DNA of 64,000 bases, taken from contig OZ244865.1 in NCBI GenBank assembly GCA_965221075.1, positions 2,852,001 to 2,916,000 on the forward strand. The letters run 5' to 3'. A program made the position numbers and the translations under genes. Source of the stretch: UBA2970 sp965221075 (GTDB lineage Bacteria; Verrucomicrobiota; Verrucomicrobiia; Limisphaerales; AAA164-E04). Within the stretch, counting starts at the first letter, position 1. The number at the start of each line of letters is the position of its first letter. The notes beneath the pieces were generated by a model. It had not been told where the DNA came from, searched no databases, and saw only the letters and a list, made by a program, of their open reading frames with translations. Below, one piece after another: positions 10,256 to 19,525 of this stretch.

Positions 10256-11410
10256 ATGACCTCCCGGGCTCCGGCCATCGGCATCCTGGGAGGCGGACAG
10301 CTGGCCCGGATGCTCTGCCAGGCGGCCACCCGGATGGGGGTCAGGGCCCTGACCCTGGAGCGGGAGGCCGACTGCCCGGCCGCCCGGGCCGGAGGGGAGC
10401 ACCGGACCGGCGACTGGAACGATCCGGGCGCGGTCCTGGAGCTGGCCCGGGAGTGCGACGCCCTGACCATCGAGCACGAGTTCGTCGACGCCGGGATCCT
10501 CAGGACGCTGGAGGAGCGCTCGGTGCGGACCGTCCCCTCCTCGGAGTGCCTGGCCCGGATCCAGGACAAGCTCCGGCAGAGGGAGATCCTCAGGGAGCGC
10601 CGCATCCCGGTCCCCCGATTCCTCCCCGCCGACTCCCTGGAGGATCTGGAGGCGGCGGCCCGGGCCTTCGGCTACCCCTTCCTGCTCAAGCGGAGGCGGG
10701 GCGGCTACGACGGCAAGGGAAACCTCACCCTCCGCTCGGCCCGGGATCTGGCCCCGGGCTGGGAGGGCTTCGGGGGCGTCCCCGGAACGCTCATGGCCGA
10801 GGAGTTCTGCCACTTCGAGAGGGAGATCGCGCAGATGGCCTGTGCCAGCCCGGGGGGCGGCACGGTGGCCTGGCCGGTGGTGGAGACCCTCCAGAAGGAC
10901 CACATCTGCCATGTGGTCCAGGCCCCCGCCCGGATCGGGCCGGACCGGGCCCGGGAGGCCGGACGGGTGGCCCGGGCCGCGATCGAGGCGGTGGAGGGCG
11001 CCGGCGCCATGGGGGTGGAGATGTTCCTGGCACGGGACGGGAAGATACTGGTCAACGAGCTGGCGCCCCGGGTGCACAACTCGGGGCACTACACCATCGA
11101 GGGGTGCGAGGCATCGCAGTTCGAGAACCACGTCCGAGCCATGCTGGACTGGCCGCTGGGCTCCACCCGGATGTCGCGCCCGGCCGCGGCGATGGTCAAC
11201 ATACTGGGGGACGCCCCGGGGGAGGGCTATCCCCGGGGCGTGGAGCGGCTCCTGGAGATCCCCGGAGCCAGCCTCCACCTCTACGGCAAGGCCGCCAGCC
11301 GTCCCGGCCGCAAGATGGGCCATGTGACGGTGCTGGCCGACACTCCCGAAGACGCGCTCGACCGGGCCGCCCGGGCGGCCCGATCACTGACCTTCTCCGC
11401 ACCGACATGA
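10256..11410 (+). CDS. purK: N5-carboxyaminoimidazole ribonucleotide synthetase
   Basis: This ATP-grasp enzyme of de novo purine synthesis converts AIR, bicarbonate and ATP to N5-CAIR (384 aa, normal length). The N-terminal IGILGGGQLARML motif is diagnostic. The ATP-grasp part shows GYPFLLKRRRGGYDGKGN and the metal/ATP-binding stretch EMFLARDGKILVNELAPRVHNSGH. Its TGA overlaps the purE ATG (ATGA), so PurK feeds directly into PurE from the same transcript. The 293 bp before it contain no recognisable gene or terminator. Confidence 0.95.
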   Translation: MTSRAPAIGILGGGQLARMLCQAATRMGVRALTLEREADCPAARAGGEHRTGDWNDPGAVLELARECDALTIEHEFVDAGILRTLEERSVRTVPSSECLARIQDKLRQREILRERRIPVPRFLPADSLEDLEAAARAFGYPFLLKRRRGGYDGKGNLTLRSARDLAPGWEGFGGVPGTLMAEEFCHFEREIAQMACASPGGGTVAWPVVETLQKDHICHVVQAPARIGPDRAREAGRVARAAIEAVEGAGAMGVEMFLARDGKILVNELAPRVHNSGHYTIEGCEASQFENHVRAMLDWPLGSTRMSRPAAAMVNILGDAPGEGYPRGVERLLEIPGASLHLYGKAASRPGRKMGHVTVLADTPEDALDRAARAARSLTFSAPT

Positions 11411-11904
11411 GCCCCTCCTCCAGCCCACCCCTGGTCGCGGTCCTGATGGGCAGCGACTCCGACTGGCCGACGATGAAGGCCGCCAGCGAGGTCTGCGCCC
11501 GCTTCGGGATCGCCCACGAGAGCCGGGTCCTCTCGGCCCACCGCACTCCCGTGGACATGGCCCGCTTCGGCGCCCAGGCGCTGGAGCGGGGCCTCAAGGT
11601 GCTGATCGCCGGAGCCGGGGGCGCGGCCCACCTTCCGGGGATGCTGGCCAGCCACACCACCCTGCCGGTGATCGGGGTGCCGGTGGAGAGCCGCAGCCTC
11701 GGCGGGATGGACTCCCTGCTCTCCATCGTCCAGATGCCAAGGGGGGTTCCGGTGGCCACGGTGGCCATCGGCAGCGCCCAGAACGCCGGCCTGCTGGCCG
11801 TCTCCATCCTGGCCCTCTCCGACCCCGGCCTGTCCCGCTCCCTGATCGGGTACCGGCGGGAAATGGAGGAGGAGTCCCGCGGCAGGAACAAGAGCCTGGA
11901 ATGA
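11407..11904 (+). CDS. purE: N5-carboxyaminoimidazole ribonucleotide mutase
   Basis: This is class I PurE (165 aa), which moves the carboxylate of N5-CAIR to make CAIR, the step after PurK. The phosphate-binding GSDSDWPTM loop, the catalytic-His region SAHRTP and GAGGAAHLPGM are all present. It overlaps purK by 4 bp upstream and the metallo-beta-lactamase gene by 4 bp downstream. The three genes therefore form one translationally coupled unit. Confidence 0.95.
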   Translation: MSPSSSPPLVAVLMGSDSDWPTMKAASEVCARFGIAHESRVLSAHRTPVDMARFGAQALERGLKVLIAGAGGAAHLPGMLASHTTLPVIGVPVESRSLGGMDSLLSIVQMPRGVPVATVAIGSAQNAGLLAVSILALSDPGLSRSLIGYRREMEEESRGRNKSLE

Positions 11905-12983
11905 AGCGGCCCCTATCGCCCCGAGGATCGATCCTCGCCCTCCTCCTCTCCCTTCCCCTCCTGCAGGCCTGCGCGCGCCAGCTGGAGATCTACTGGATCG
12001 ACGTCGAGGGAGGGGCCGCCACCCTGGTGGCCGCCCCCTCGGGCCAGAGCGTCCTGATCGACAGCGGCAACCCGGGAGGCCGCGACTCGGCCCGGATCCA
12101 CCGGGTGGCCACGGAGGCGGCGGGACTGGAGCGGATCGACTTCCTGATCACCACCCACTTCCACCTCGACCACTTCGGCGGCGCGGCCGAGCTGGCCCGG
12201 CTGATGCCCATCGGCATGGTCCTGGACAACGGCATCCCGGAGATCAGCCCCGACAACCGTCCCGGCGACACCCGCTTCCCCCTGCTGATCCGCCCCTACC
12301 GGGAGATGGAGGCGGAAGGCAGAAGGATCCTCGAGCCGGGAGACAGGATCCCCCTTCGCCAGCGGCCCGGCACGGCGAAGCTGGAGCTGGTCTGCCTGGC
12401 GGCCGACCGGAAGGTCATGGAGCCGGCCGGCCCGGCGACTCCCTCCACGGAATGCGCCTCCCTGCCCCCGGCGCGCCCCCCGGACACGTCGGACAACGCC
12501 GACAGCATCGTGATGCTGCTCAAGTACGGAGCCTTCCGCTTCTTCGACGCCGGCGACCTGACCTGGAACGTGGAGCCCCTGCTGATCTGCCCCATGAACA
12601 TCGTCGGATCGACGGTCGACGTCTACCAGGTCACCCATCACGGGCTGGACTCCAGCAACAACCCCGCCCTGGTCCGGGCCCTGGCTCCGGTGGTGACGGT
12701 GATGAACAACGGGGCCGCCAAGGGCTGCGGCCCCGGGACCCGAGCCACCCTGGCGGGACTGGCCTCGGCCCAGGCCCACTACCAGGTGCACAAGAACCTG
12801 CGCCCGGAGAGCCGCGTCAACACCGCCGACGATCTCATCGCCAACCTGGAGCGCGACTGCCAGGGGAACTACATCCGCCTGTCGGTTCTCCCCGACGGCT
12901 CGGAGTACACCGTCTCCATCCCCGGACGCGGCCACCAGCGGACCTTCAGGACCACCATCAAGCAGGAGAACTCGGCGGACTGA
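11901..12983 (+). CDS. Metallo-beta-lactamase-fold lipoprotein (ComEC-like hydrolase domain)
   Basis: This is a 360-residue putative lipoprotein: a basic start, a hydrophobic core and the lipobox LLQACA around Cys24. The rest is a metallo-beta-lactamase fold resembling the C-terminal domain of ComEC. It has the metal motif THFHLDHFGG, a second Asp in FDAGDLTW and a His in VTHHGLDSS. No competence channel is attached. The substrate is unknown; candidates include a nucleotide, a phosphodiester or another periplasmic compound. Its ATG overlaps the purE stop, but a purine role is not implied, since the export signal puts it outside the cytoplasm. Confidence 0.85.
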   Translation: MKRPLSPRGSILALLLSLPLLQACARQLEIYWIDVEGGAATLVAAPSGQSVLIDSGNPGGRDSARIHRVATEAAGLERIDFLITTHFHLDHFGGAAELARLMPIGMVLDNGIPEISPDNRPGDTRFPLLIRPYREMEAEGRRILEPGDRIPLRQRPGTAKLELVCLAADRKVMEPAGPATPSTECASLPPARPPDTSDNADSIVMLLKYGAFRFFDAGDLTWNVEPLLICPMNIVGSTVDVYQVTHHGLDSSNNPALVRALAPVVTVMNNGAAKGCGPGTRATLAGLASAQAHYQVHKNLRPESRVNTADDLIANLERDCQGNYIRLSVLPDGSEYTVSIPGRGHQRTFRTTIKQENSAD

Positions 12984-13167
12984 ACGGATCCGGTCCGTCC
13001 TTGAAAGGGCCGGCCAGGAAGAGCCTCCCGGACACCCAGGGGAATCCCGCCCGGAGATGACGACGGAAGCGCTCCGGCATCCGTGCTTCCGGAACGATCC
13101 GTCGAGTCCATGGACATGCCGCAGCCACGGAAGGAACGGGCGGCGACGCCGGCTGAGCGTTTCTCCC

Positions 13168-14543
13168 CTACCGCTCCATCCCCTGGTCGCCCTGGGAGAG
13201 GGAGGAATCCTCGGCTTGGCGGAGCCTCTCGGCCGACCTTTCCGCCGCCAGGGCCGCCTCCCACTGGACGAGGGACTGGTCGGACTCGCCCGTGGGGTCG
13301 GGCCTCTCCGCCTCCGGACGGGTCCGGTCGATCAGCCAGGCGCGCAGGCTGGGGATGGGAAAGGCCAGCGTGTCTGCGTTGACGGGCTGCAGGGCTCCCT
13401 TCTGGATCAGATGGTCAAGGAACAGATCGGCGTCCATTCCTTTTGGAAGCTCCCATCCGGCGCCGTGGCCGGCTTTGGCGTTCCCCTTGATGGCGTCCAG
13501 CACCCTGCTGCAGAGGAGGCCTCCGTCGGCAGGCAGTTCCTTCATGACTGCCGCCACCAGGTCCACGGCTTTCGCCATTTCGGTGCTTTGGCGGGCTTCA
13601 TAGCTCTCGTTCCGGTATTCGCTTGCGCGCTCCATCAAGGCTTCGACCTCGATGCGCTGGAGTTCGCCTTTGGCCAGGCCGAGAGCCCAGAAGAGAGCGG
13701 CCGCCTCGGTCCGGACATGCTGGGGCCAGCCCTCGGAACGCTCCATGATCGCCGTCGGACAGGCAGCGCAACGCGTAGCCGGCGCCCAGGCCGATGCGGC
13801 AGTTGACGAGCATCTGCTTCACGCAGGAGCGCACCTCCTGGGCGGCAAGCGCGCCCAGGGTGCGGACGTTGCCGATTTGCAGGCGGCTGAGGCCGGCCTC
13901 GGCCAGGGCGGCGGTGGAATTGGCCAGGCCGGCGTAGATGGGGACGATGGGGAGGCCGTGCTCCCCGAGGTGGAGGTCCGTCAGGACTTTTTCGTGGATC
14001 TTCCCGACGTTCTGGATCTCGTCCACCAGGACGCAGAGGGGCTGCTTCCAGTCCTGCGGAGGAAGGACTTCCTTCAGGATCGAGCAGGAGGCGGCTTCCG
14101 GGTCGGTCGCACGGTTGGTCGAGCCTTCCGCGCCGACGGCTCCAAGGCCTATACTGGCTCCGGTGTTCGTGACTACCTTCTGGCGATAGTCCTTCCGCCA
14201 TGGAGGGAGCGATCTTCCTGATGATCTCGAGCGCCGCCGTCTCTGGATCCTCGAGGCTGGTCTGGCGCATCCTCAGGACACGAGGCCGATCGGGATTCCC
14301 GTCCCATTCCTTCGCCAGGTGCGAGAGGACGGCGGTCTTGCCCGCCCCGGGGGCTCCCTGGAGGACGATGGCGAGCCCGGCGGCGGGCGCGTTCCTTCCG
14401 ATGGCCCGCATCGCTCCGCGGCAGGTGTCCCGGATCAGCTCGAAGACGTCCTGGCGGCCGACGAAGGCTGGCGCGTCCTGCCTGTCGAAAGGCTTGCTGT
14501 AGTCTTCCAGCAGTTCCCGTTCGTACTTTTCGAGGCGCTTCAA
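13168..14543 (-). pseudogene. AAA ATPase (ORC/Cdc6-like) broken by two frameshifts
   Basis: Three consecutive minus-strand frames make one plausible AAA ATPase of about 455 residues. Segment 1 (from 14543) opens MKRLEKYERELL and carries FVGRQDVFELI and the Walker A LQGAPGAGKTAVLSHL. Near 14195 the homology passes to another frame, which holds Walker B (LCVLVDEIQNVG) and a sensor-1-like PIYAGLANS. Near 13755 it passes to a third frame with MERSEGWPQHVRTEAA and a winged-helix-like C-terminal part ending at 13168. No single frame is intact, so this is a pseudogene or carries two single-base sequence errors. Neighbouring genes show no such errors. Its partner genes and role are unknown. Confidence 0.7.
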
Positions 14544-14883
14544 GCTGTAGGCGTTCTGTCATCGATGGCGCATTCCACAAGGGCGAAGGGAGGGAGAACC
14601 GGGCGGAAACGGCGCTGCGCCTGATCCTGGTAGTTGGCTGAGCCGCTCTGCGCATCGCCGGCCCCGGCCATCGGCCGAAGGTTGCGGGATGGAAAAAAGT
14701 CCCGCCATCGACGGCGGAGCCGGGCCTCCGTACAGGCGGACGGCCTTCCGGAACCGGCCGGCAGCTACTCCCTTCCATTCCTGGCACGGGATCCGCAGAT
14801 ACAGTCGAGCGGCTACTCCAGCCTGTCCCGATCCGGCGAGAGCAAGCCGAAGGAGGCGCTCCGCCCCTGGGCTTCCCGCCGGT
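14544..14883. other. Gene-free stretch of 340 bases
   Basis: I see no coding sequence with family-like features, no repeat and no clear promoter between the broken ATPase and the methyltransferase. Confidence 0.4.
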
Positions 14884-15789
14884 TCACGGCCGGATGTCCT
14901 TGCGATCCTCGGCGGACAGGTTGGGCTCCTGCGCGCTCAGCCGCCTGACCCCAAGCTCGGCATGGCCGGGATCCAGCTCGCAGCCCACGAAGCGCCGCCC
15001 CAGATCTCTGGCGGCCACCCCGGTGGTGGCGCTTCCCGCGAAGGGATCCAGGACCCAGGCCCCCTCGATCGAGGAGGCCTGGAGGATCCGCTCCAGCAGT
15101 TCCAGCGGCTTCTGGGTGGGATGGCGCCCGAACTGCTTCTCCCCGGCCGAGGGGGGGCAGATGCTCCAGACCGACTTCATCTGCTTGCCGCCGTTGGCCG
15201 CCTTCATGTCCCGGTAGTTGAAGACGTGGCGGGAAGCGGCGCCGCGGGCCGACCAGATCAGCGTCTCGGTGGCATGGGTGAAGCTCCGGCAGGAAAGGTT
15301 CGGGGGCGGGTTGGGCTTCACCCAGGTGATGTCGTTGAGCAGCTTGAATCCCAGCTGCTGCATGGCGAATCCCAGCGAATGGACGACATGGAGGGTTCCC
15401 GACACCCAGATGGCTCCATCGGGCTTGAGCAGACGCCGGCAGCGCTCGAGCCACGAGCGGTTGAACCGGTGGTTCTGATCGGGATCCCGGGACCTGTCCC
15501 AGGATCCCTTGTCCACCTTGACCATCCTTCCCGAATGGCAGGTGATCCCCCCGTTGGAGAGGAAGTAGGGCGGGTCGGCGAAGATCAGGTCGAAGGCGCC
15601 CCCGCCGCTCCGGTCGAGCATGAGATCCATGAAGCGCAGGCACTCTCCCTGGAACAGCCGGATGTCCCCGCTCCGGCTGGAGTAGGCGCAACGGATGCTC
15701 TCGGGGATGTCGCTCACCTGGGGCGAGTATGCCCGCCGCCCTCCCGTTGGCAACCGCCGCCGCCATGGATCGTTGCAAGCGCCTCTCAC
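14884..15789 (-). CDS. Site-specific DNA-methyltransferase (adenine-specific), DpnA-like, orphan
   Basis: This is a beta-class amino-methyltransferase using S-adenosylmethionine. The catalytic motif IV comes first (ADPPYFLSNGG, then KVDKGSWDRS), the target-recognition segment follows, and the SAM-binding motif I is near the C-terminus (DPFAGSATTG). The stretch after DPPY strongly resembles DpnA/M2.DpnII-type enzymes, so N6-adenine methylation of a short site such as GATC or GANTC is a guess from family. The ATG at 15789 gives 301 aa. A GTG at 15717 gives 277 aa and fits the family length better, because the first 24 residues look non-conserved. No restriction endonuclease or specificity gene is adjacent, so it is probably a solitary methylase. 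Confidence 0.87.
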   Translation of the reverse strand: MRGACNDPWRRRLPTGGRRAYSPQVSDIPESIRCAYSSRSGDIRLFQGECLRFMDLMLDRSGGGAFDLIFADPPYFLSNGGITCHSGRMVKVDKGSWDRSRDPDQNHRFNRSWLERCRRLLKPDGAIWVSGTLHVVHSLGFAMQQLGFKLLNDITWVKPNPPPNLSCRSFTHATETLIWSARGAASRHVFNYRDMKAANGGKQMKSVWSICPPSAGEKQFGRHPTQKPLELLERILQASSIEGAWVLDPFAGSATTGVAARDLGRRFVGCELDPGHAELGVRRLSAQEPNLSAEDRKDIRP

Positions 15790-15915
15790 GCGCCCCTACC
15801 ATGGCCCGGAGCGGCCGGGGCCCTTCCCGGCCCGCCCCAGGGGCGGGCGGTCCCGCTCCAGGGCTCTCCGGGGAGGAAGCCGGTCCGCCGTCATCCCTGC
15901 CCCAGGGACCACCGG

Positions 15916-16407
15916 ATGAGGAGCAAGGCCATATATCCAGGCAGTTTCGATCCCATCACCAACGGGCATCTGGACGTGATCGAGCGGGCGGCCCGGCTCT
16001 TCGACACCGTGGTGGTCGCCGTGGCCCGCAACCCCGCCAAGCGCAGCGCCCTCGGCATCGGCACCCGCAAGGCCCTGGTGGAGCGCTCCACCCGGCATCT
16101 GGACGGACTGGAAGTCGACTCCTTCCAGGGACTCCTGGTCGACTACGCCCGCCAGGTGGAGGCCCAGGTGGTGATCCGGGGCATGCGGGCGGTCTCCGAC
16201 TTCGAGTTCGAGTTCCAGATGGCGCTGATGAACCGACAGCTCGACGCCAGCATCGAGACCATCTTCCTGATGCCCAAGGATCACTTCGTGTTCCTCAGCT
16301 CGAGCATCGTGAGGGAGATCGCCCGGTTCGGGGGACGGATCGACGGCATGGTCCCCGAAGCGGTCAGAGAGGACATCCTCAAGAGCCTGGAAGGGGCGCA
16401 GACATAG
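15916..16407 (+). CDS. coaD: Phosphopantetheine adenylyltransferase
   Basis: CoaD catalyses the penultimate step of coenzyme A synthesis, adenylating 4'-phosphopantetheine. The 163-residue length is standard. The nucleotidyltransferase signature YPGSFDPITNGHLD is at the N-terminus; RGMRAVSDFEFEFQMA and the ISSTxxR-like motif LSSSIVREIARFGG follow. It is transcribed divergently from the methyltransferase. A weak AGGGA lies upstream of the ATG. Confidence 0.95.
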   Translation: MRSKAIYPGSFDPITNGHLDVIERAARLFDTVVVAVARNPAKRSALGIGTRKALVERSTRHLDGLEVDSFQGLLVDYARQVEAQVVIRGMRAVSDFEFEFQMALMNRQLDASIETIFLMPKDHFVFLSSSIVREIARFGGRIDGMVPEAVREDILKSLEGAQT

Positions 16408-16720
16408 AGGCGGCGCCTTCCGGAAACCGCCACCGCTGTCAATGATGGCGAGACTCCTGCCCGCCCTGCATTCCGCGGCCGATGCAATGGGATCCCGGCT
16501 ACCGAGCCGCACACAGAGCTCTCCGGATGCCTGGCAGGCTGCGCTGGCCGCCGGACAGTCCCCCGCATCGCCTGCAAACCGCTTGCGGCACATGCCGCGC
16601 ATGGCGCTCGACGCGATCCCCCGGACGAGCCAGAATCCTGGCAATCTCCGCGATCGCCGTGGCGTGTTCCGGCCAAGCGCCTGACGATGCGGTCGGCAGG
16701 CTGATCCCCGGAGCAGACCG
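16408..16720. other. Gene-free stretch of 313 bases after coaD
   Basis: A loose GC-rich inverted repeat (GGCGG...CCGCC, 16409-16432) just after the coaD stop could form a hairpin, but has no T-tract. Nothing else is recognisable. Confidence 0.35.
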
Positions 16721-17131
16721 ATGCAGAAGCCAAGACTCCTGTCGGGCGGCAATCCCCAGATCCCGAAGGGCGACGGGGATGCGCCCGTGCAAGCCTACAT
16801 CGCGGCCATGCCGGGCTGGAAGCGCAGGGTCGGCCGCCACCTGGACGCGCTTGTCGAGCGCAGCGTGCCCGCAGCCCGCAAGGCGGTCCGCTGGAACTCG
16901 CCCTTCTACGGCATCGAAGGCCAGGGGTGGTTCCTCTCCTTCCACTGCTTCACGAAATACGTCAAGGTGAGCCTGCTCAACGGCGGCTCGCTGCATCCCC
17001 TCCCCCCTTTGGCCTCCAAGCACGAGCACGTGCGCTATTGCCACATCCACGAGGACGACGAGCTGGACGAGGAGCTGCTGGCCGGCTGGCTCGAACAGGC
17101 ATCGGCGCTTCCGGGAGAGAAGCTCTTCTGA
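16721..17131 (+). CDS. DUF1801 (YdhG-like) domain protein
   Basis: This is a small cytoplasmic protein (136 aa) of the DUF1801 family. Family-like features include PVQAYIAAMPGWKR, the central VRWNSPFYGIEGQGWFLSF strand pair (normally a conserved W-x-x-P-x-Y/F) and FTKYVKVSLLNGG. It resembles the SufE/frataxin-like fold of the family, whose function is unknown. The GGAG at 16703-16706 is too distant to be a confident ribosome-binding site. It stands alone between two gene-poor stretches. Confidence 0.75.
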   Translation: MQKPRLLSGGNPQIPKGDGDAPVQAYIAAMPGWKRRVGRHLDALVERSVPAARKAVRWNSPFYGIEGQGWFLSFHCFTKYVKVSLLNGGSLHPLPPLASKHEHVRYCHIHEDDELDEELLAGWLEQASALPGEKLF

Positions 17132-17765
17132 CGCAGCGGGCGCGCGTCCCGGCCATGCGGCTGGACCGCGCCAGCCGATCCCGTCCCGCCCGACGGCCAG
17201 GCGGAACGCCGCTGCTGCCAGCGGCGATCGTCCGCATGGCTTGCCGAATCGTTCCGGGAGGGCTTCGGACCGAGGCATGGCCTGCCGCTGCCGGGCGAGC
17301 CCGCCGATCGGCGGGCGGCCGGAAAGCCCGATGCGCAGCTCCGCCGGCCTCGTCCACTGCAAGTTGTTCGGAGCGTCTCCAGGGACCGCAAGCGTCGGCA
17401 ATGGAAACCCTGGCCCGGACAGAGCCCGAAGCATGCACCGCTCATCGTTCCGACGCCCAGGCCAGCGCCGCCCGGAGCGCCGGTATCCGTCCGGGGAGAT
17501 GAAAACTCGATCTCGCCCGGCCCGTTCTGCCACCATGGGCGACGTCCTTCCTCCGCAGAGCGGATTCATGGCAGGCCCCTTCCGTGCGAGGAATGCGGGC
17601 GCAGCGCAGGCGGGGAAAGCGCGTGTCGTCCGGCGGGAGGGAGCCGGAAAGAACGATCCGGAAAGGAGGCAGGACGCGGGAGGCACAGGCGCCGGCAGCA
17701 TGCCCGCCCGGGCGGCGGAGAATGCCGGGAAGGGCGCCGCGTCCCGGCATCTTGCAGCAAGCACC
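17132..17765. other. Gene-free stretch of 634 bases
   Basis: All long open frames here look like GC-driven shadows: Arg/Pro/Ala-rich, with no family motif. No RNA gene, repeat or convincing promoter was found. It may hold the promoter of the yceD-rpmF-plsX-fabH group. Confidence 0.4.
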
Positions 17766-18257
17766 ATGCCACTCGAAGTCCACTTGGGCCGCCTGCAGAA
17801 GGGACCGGCCGAGCGCCAGGGAGAGCTTCCGGCGCAGGAGCTGGATCTGGACATCCGGGACGAGCTGATCCGGGTCGACGGCCCCCTGGCCTACCGGCTG
17901 GTGGTGGAGCTGCGCGGCCCCGTCCTGCTGCTCACCGGGGTCCTCCGCCAGTGGTACCGGTTCGAGTGCGCCCGCTGCCTGTCTCCCTTCCGCCGCCGCG
18001 TCGAAGCGGTCCTCGAGGCCAGGGAGATCCCCCTCCAGGGCGAGGAGGCGGCCTCCGTCCAGGGAGAACATGCGGACTTGACCCCGGCCCTTCGCGAGGA
18101 CATCCTCGTCCTTCTGCCGTCGCATCCGCTGTGCACGGCCGGATGCCGGGGGCTGGGAAGCGGACACCCCTCCCAGGATCGCCTGCCCGGCGCCGGAGAT
18201 CCCCCTGCGGTGTGGAGCGCCCTGGACCGGTTCCGGGCCGGACGGAGCTCCCAGTGA
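17766..18257 (+). CDS. YceD/DUF177 family protein
   Basis: This 163-residue protein belongs to the YceD (DUF177) family, which almost always precedes rpmF and is thought to act in rRNA or ribosome assembly. The typical Cys-containing core FECARCLSPFRRRVEA is present, but the second Cys motif is degenerate (HPLCTAGCRGLG rather than the usual CxPxCxGLC). The ATG giving MPLEVHLGRL is chosen because the family starts there. It is followed 17 bp later by rpmF, which is the main support for the identity. Confidence 0.8.
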   Translation: MPLEVHLGRLQKGPAERQGELPAQELDLDIRDELIRVDGPLAYRLVVELRGPVLLLTGVLRQWYRFECARCLSPFRRRVEAVLEAREIPLQGEEAASVQGEHADLTPALREDILVLLPSHPLCTAGCRGLGSGHPSQDRLPGAGDPPAVWSALDRFRAGRSSQ

Positions 18258-18274
18258 CCTGAGCCGAAGAACGT

Positions 18275-18469
18275 ATGGGCGTACCGAAGAGAAAACCATC
18301 GCGTGGCAAGCGCCGCTCGCGCAAGGCTGCCAACAGCGCCTTCCATCTCCCGCAGCTCAGCGAGTGCCCCCAGTGCTCGGCGCCCTACATCCCCCACAGG
18401 GCGTGCCCCAGCTGCGGCTACTACCGGGGACGGCAGGTGTACGACATGGACGCCGATCTCATGGTCTGA
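18275..18469 (+). CDS. rpmF: 50S ribosomal protein L32
   Basis: L32 has 64 residues: a basic start MGVPKRKPSRGKRRSRK and a zinc-ribbon-like pair, CPQCSAPYIPHRACPSCGYY, with all four cysteines kept (the C+ form). It is located between yceD and plsX, the standard bacterial order, which links ribosome supply to membrane lipid synthesis. Confidence 0.95.
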   Translation: MGVPKRKPSRGKRRSRKAANSAFHLPQLSECPQCSAPYIPHRACPSCGYYRGRQVYDMDADLMV

Positions 18470-18499
18470 CCCCTCCCGGGCCGTCCCTCCATCCCTTAT

Positions 18500-19525
18500 A
18501 TGCGCATTGTCGTCGACGCCATGGGCGGGGATCGCGGCTGCGGGGTCATCGTCCATGGCGCCCTGAAGGCGCTGGGAGCCCAGCCGGGCATCGAGTCGAT
18601 CGCCCTGGTCGGGCGGAGGGAGGCGATAGAGCCCCACCTCTCCGGGGCCGACTCCCGCATCGAGATCCTGCATGCCGAGGAGGTCCTGTCCATGGAGGAC
18701 AGGCCGATCGACGGCATCCGCCGCAAGCGGAACTGCTCGATCGCCAAGGGGGTGGACCGGCTCCTGGCCCGCCGCGGGGACGTGTTCATCTCCCCCGGCA
18801 ACACCGGAGGAGTGGTCACCGTATCCACCATCAGGCTGGGACGGCTTCCCGGGGTGGACCGCCCGGGGATCGCCACCATCATTCCCACCGCCCACTCTCC
18901 CTTCGTTCTGCTCGACTCCGGAGCCAACCCGGACTGCAAGCCCGAGCACCTGGCCCAGTACGCCGTCATGGGCAGCATCCTCAGCCAGGAGGTCCTGGGC
19001 AGGGCCAGCCCGAGGGTGGGCCTCCTGAGCGTGGGCACCGAGCCGGGCAAGGGCAACGCCCTGACCCTGGAGGCCTACCGGCTCTGCCAGCCGCTGGACA
19101 TCAACTTCGTCGGCAACATCGAGGGGCACGACCTGTTCCGGGGAGAGGTCGACGTGGTGGTCGCCGACGGCTTCGTGGGCAACATCGTCCTCAAGACCTG
19201 CGAAAGCCTGGCCGGAGGCCTCTTCCGCTGGATCCGCACGGAGCTCAGGGCCCGCCCGCTGCGCTGCCTGGGCGCCTTCCTGGCCCGGGGCGCCTTCCGC
19301 AAGATCCGCAGCCGCATGGACCCGGACAACTACGGAGGGGCCCATCTGCTCGGGATCGACGGGAACGTGATCATCGCCCACGGCTCGGCCACCGCCCGCT
19401 CCATCGCCAACGCCATCGGCCTGGCCGCCCAGACGGTCGATCACTGCGTCAACCAGCGCATCGTGCAGGAGATCGCCAAGGCGGAGGCCCCCCTGGCCGC
19501 ACCGGCCGCCTCCCCGATCGCATGA
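18500..19525 (+). CDS. plsX: Phosphate acyltransferase PlsX
   Basis: PlsX (341 aa) makes acyl-phosphate from acyl-ACP for the first step of phospholipid synthesis; a partner PlsY is not in the window. The N-terminal VDAMGGDRG motif, GDVFISPGNTGG, LLDSGANPDCKP and FVGNIEGHDLF are diagnostic. Its TGA overlaps the fabH ATG (ATGA), so the two are translationally coupled. Confidence 0.95.
   Translation: MRIVVDAMGGDRGCGVIVHGALKALGAQPGIESIALVGRREAIEPHLSGADSRIEILHAEEVLSMEDRPIDGIRRKRNCSIAKGVDRLLARRGDVFISPGNTGGVVTVSTIRLGRLPGVDRPGIATIIPTAHSPFVLLDSGANPDCKPEHLAQYAVMGSILSQEVLGRASPRVGLLSVGTEPGKGNALTLEAYRLCQPLDINFVGNIEGHDLFRGEVDVVVADGFVGNIVLKTCESLAGGLFRWIRTELRARPLRCLGAFLARGAFRKIRSRMDPDNYGGAHLLGIDGNVIIAHGSATARSIANAIGLAAQTVDHCVNQRIVQEIAKAEAPLAAPAASPIA

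Noticed and set aside
17132..17765. Minus-strand open frame across the gap before yceD
   Set aside because: Arg/Pro/Ala-rich sequence without motifs or a plausible start; it runs opposite the DUF1801 and YceD genes.
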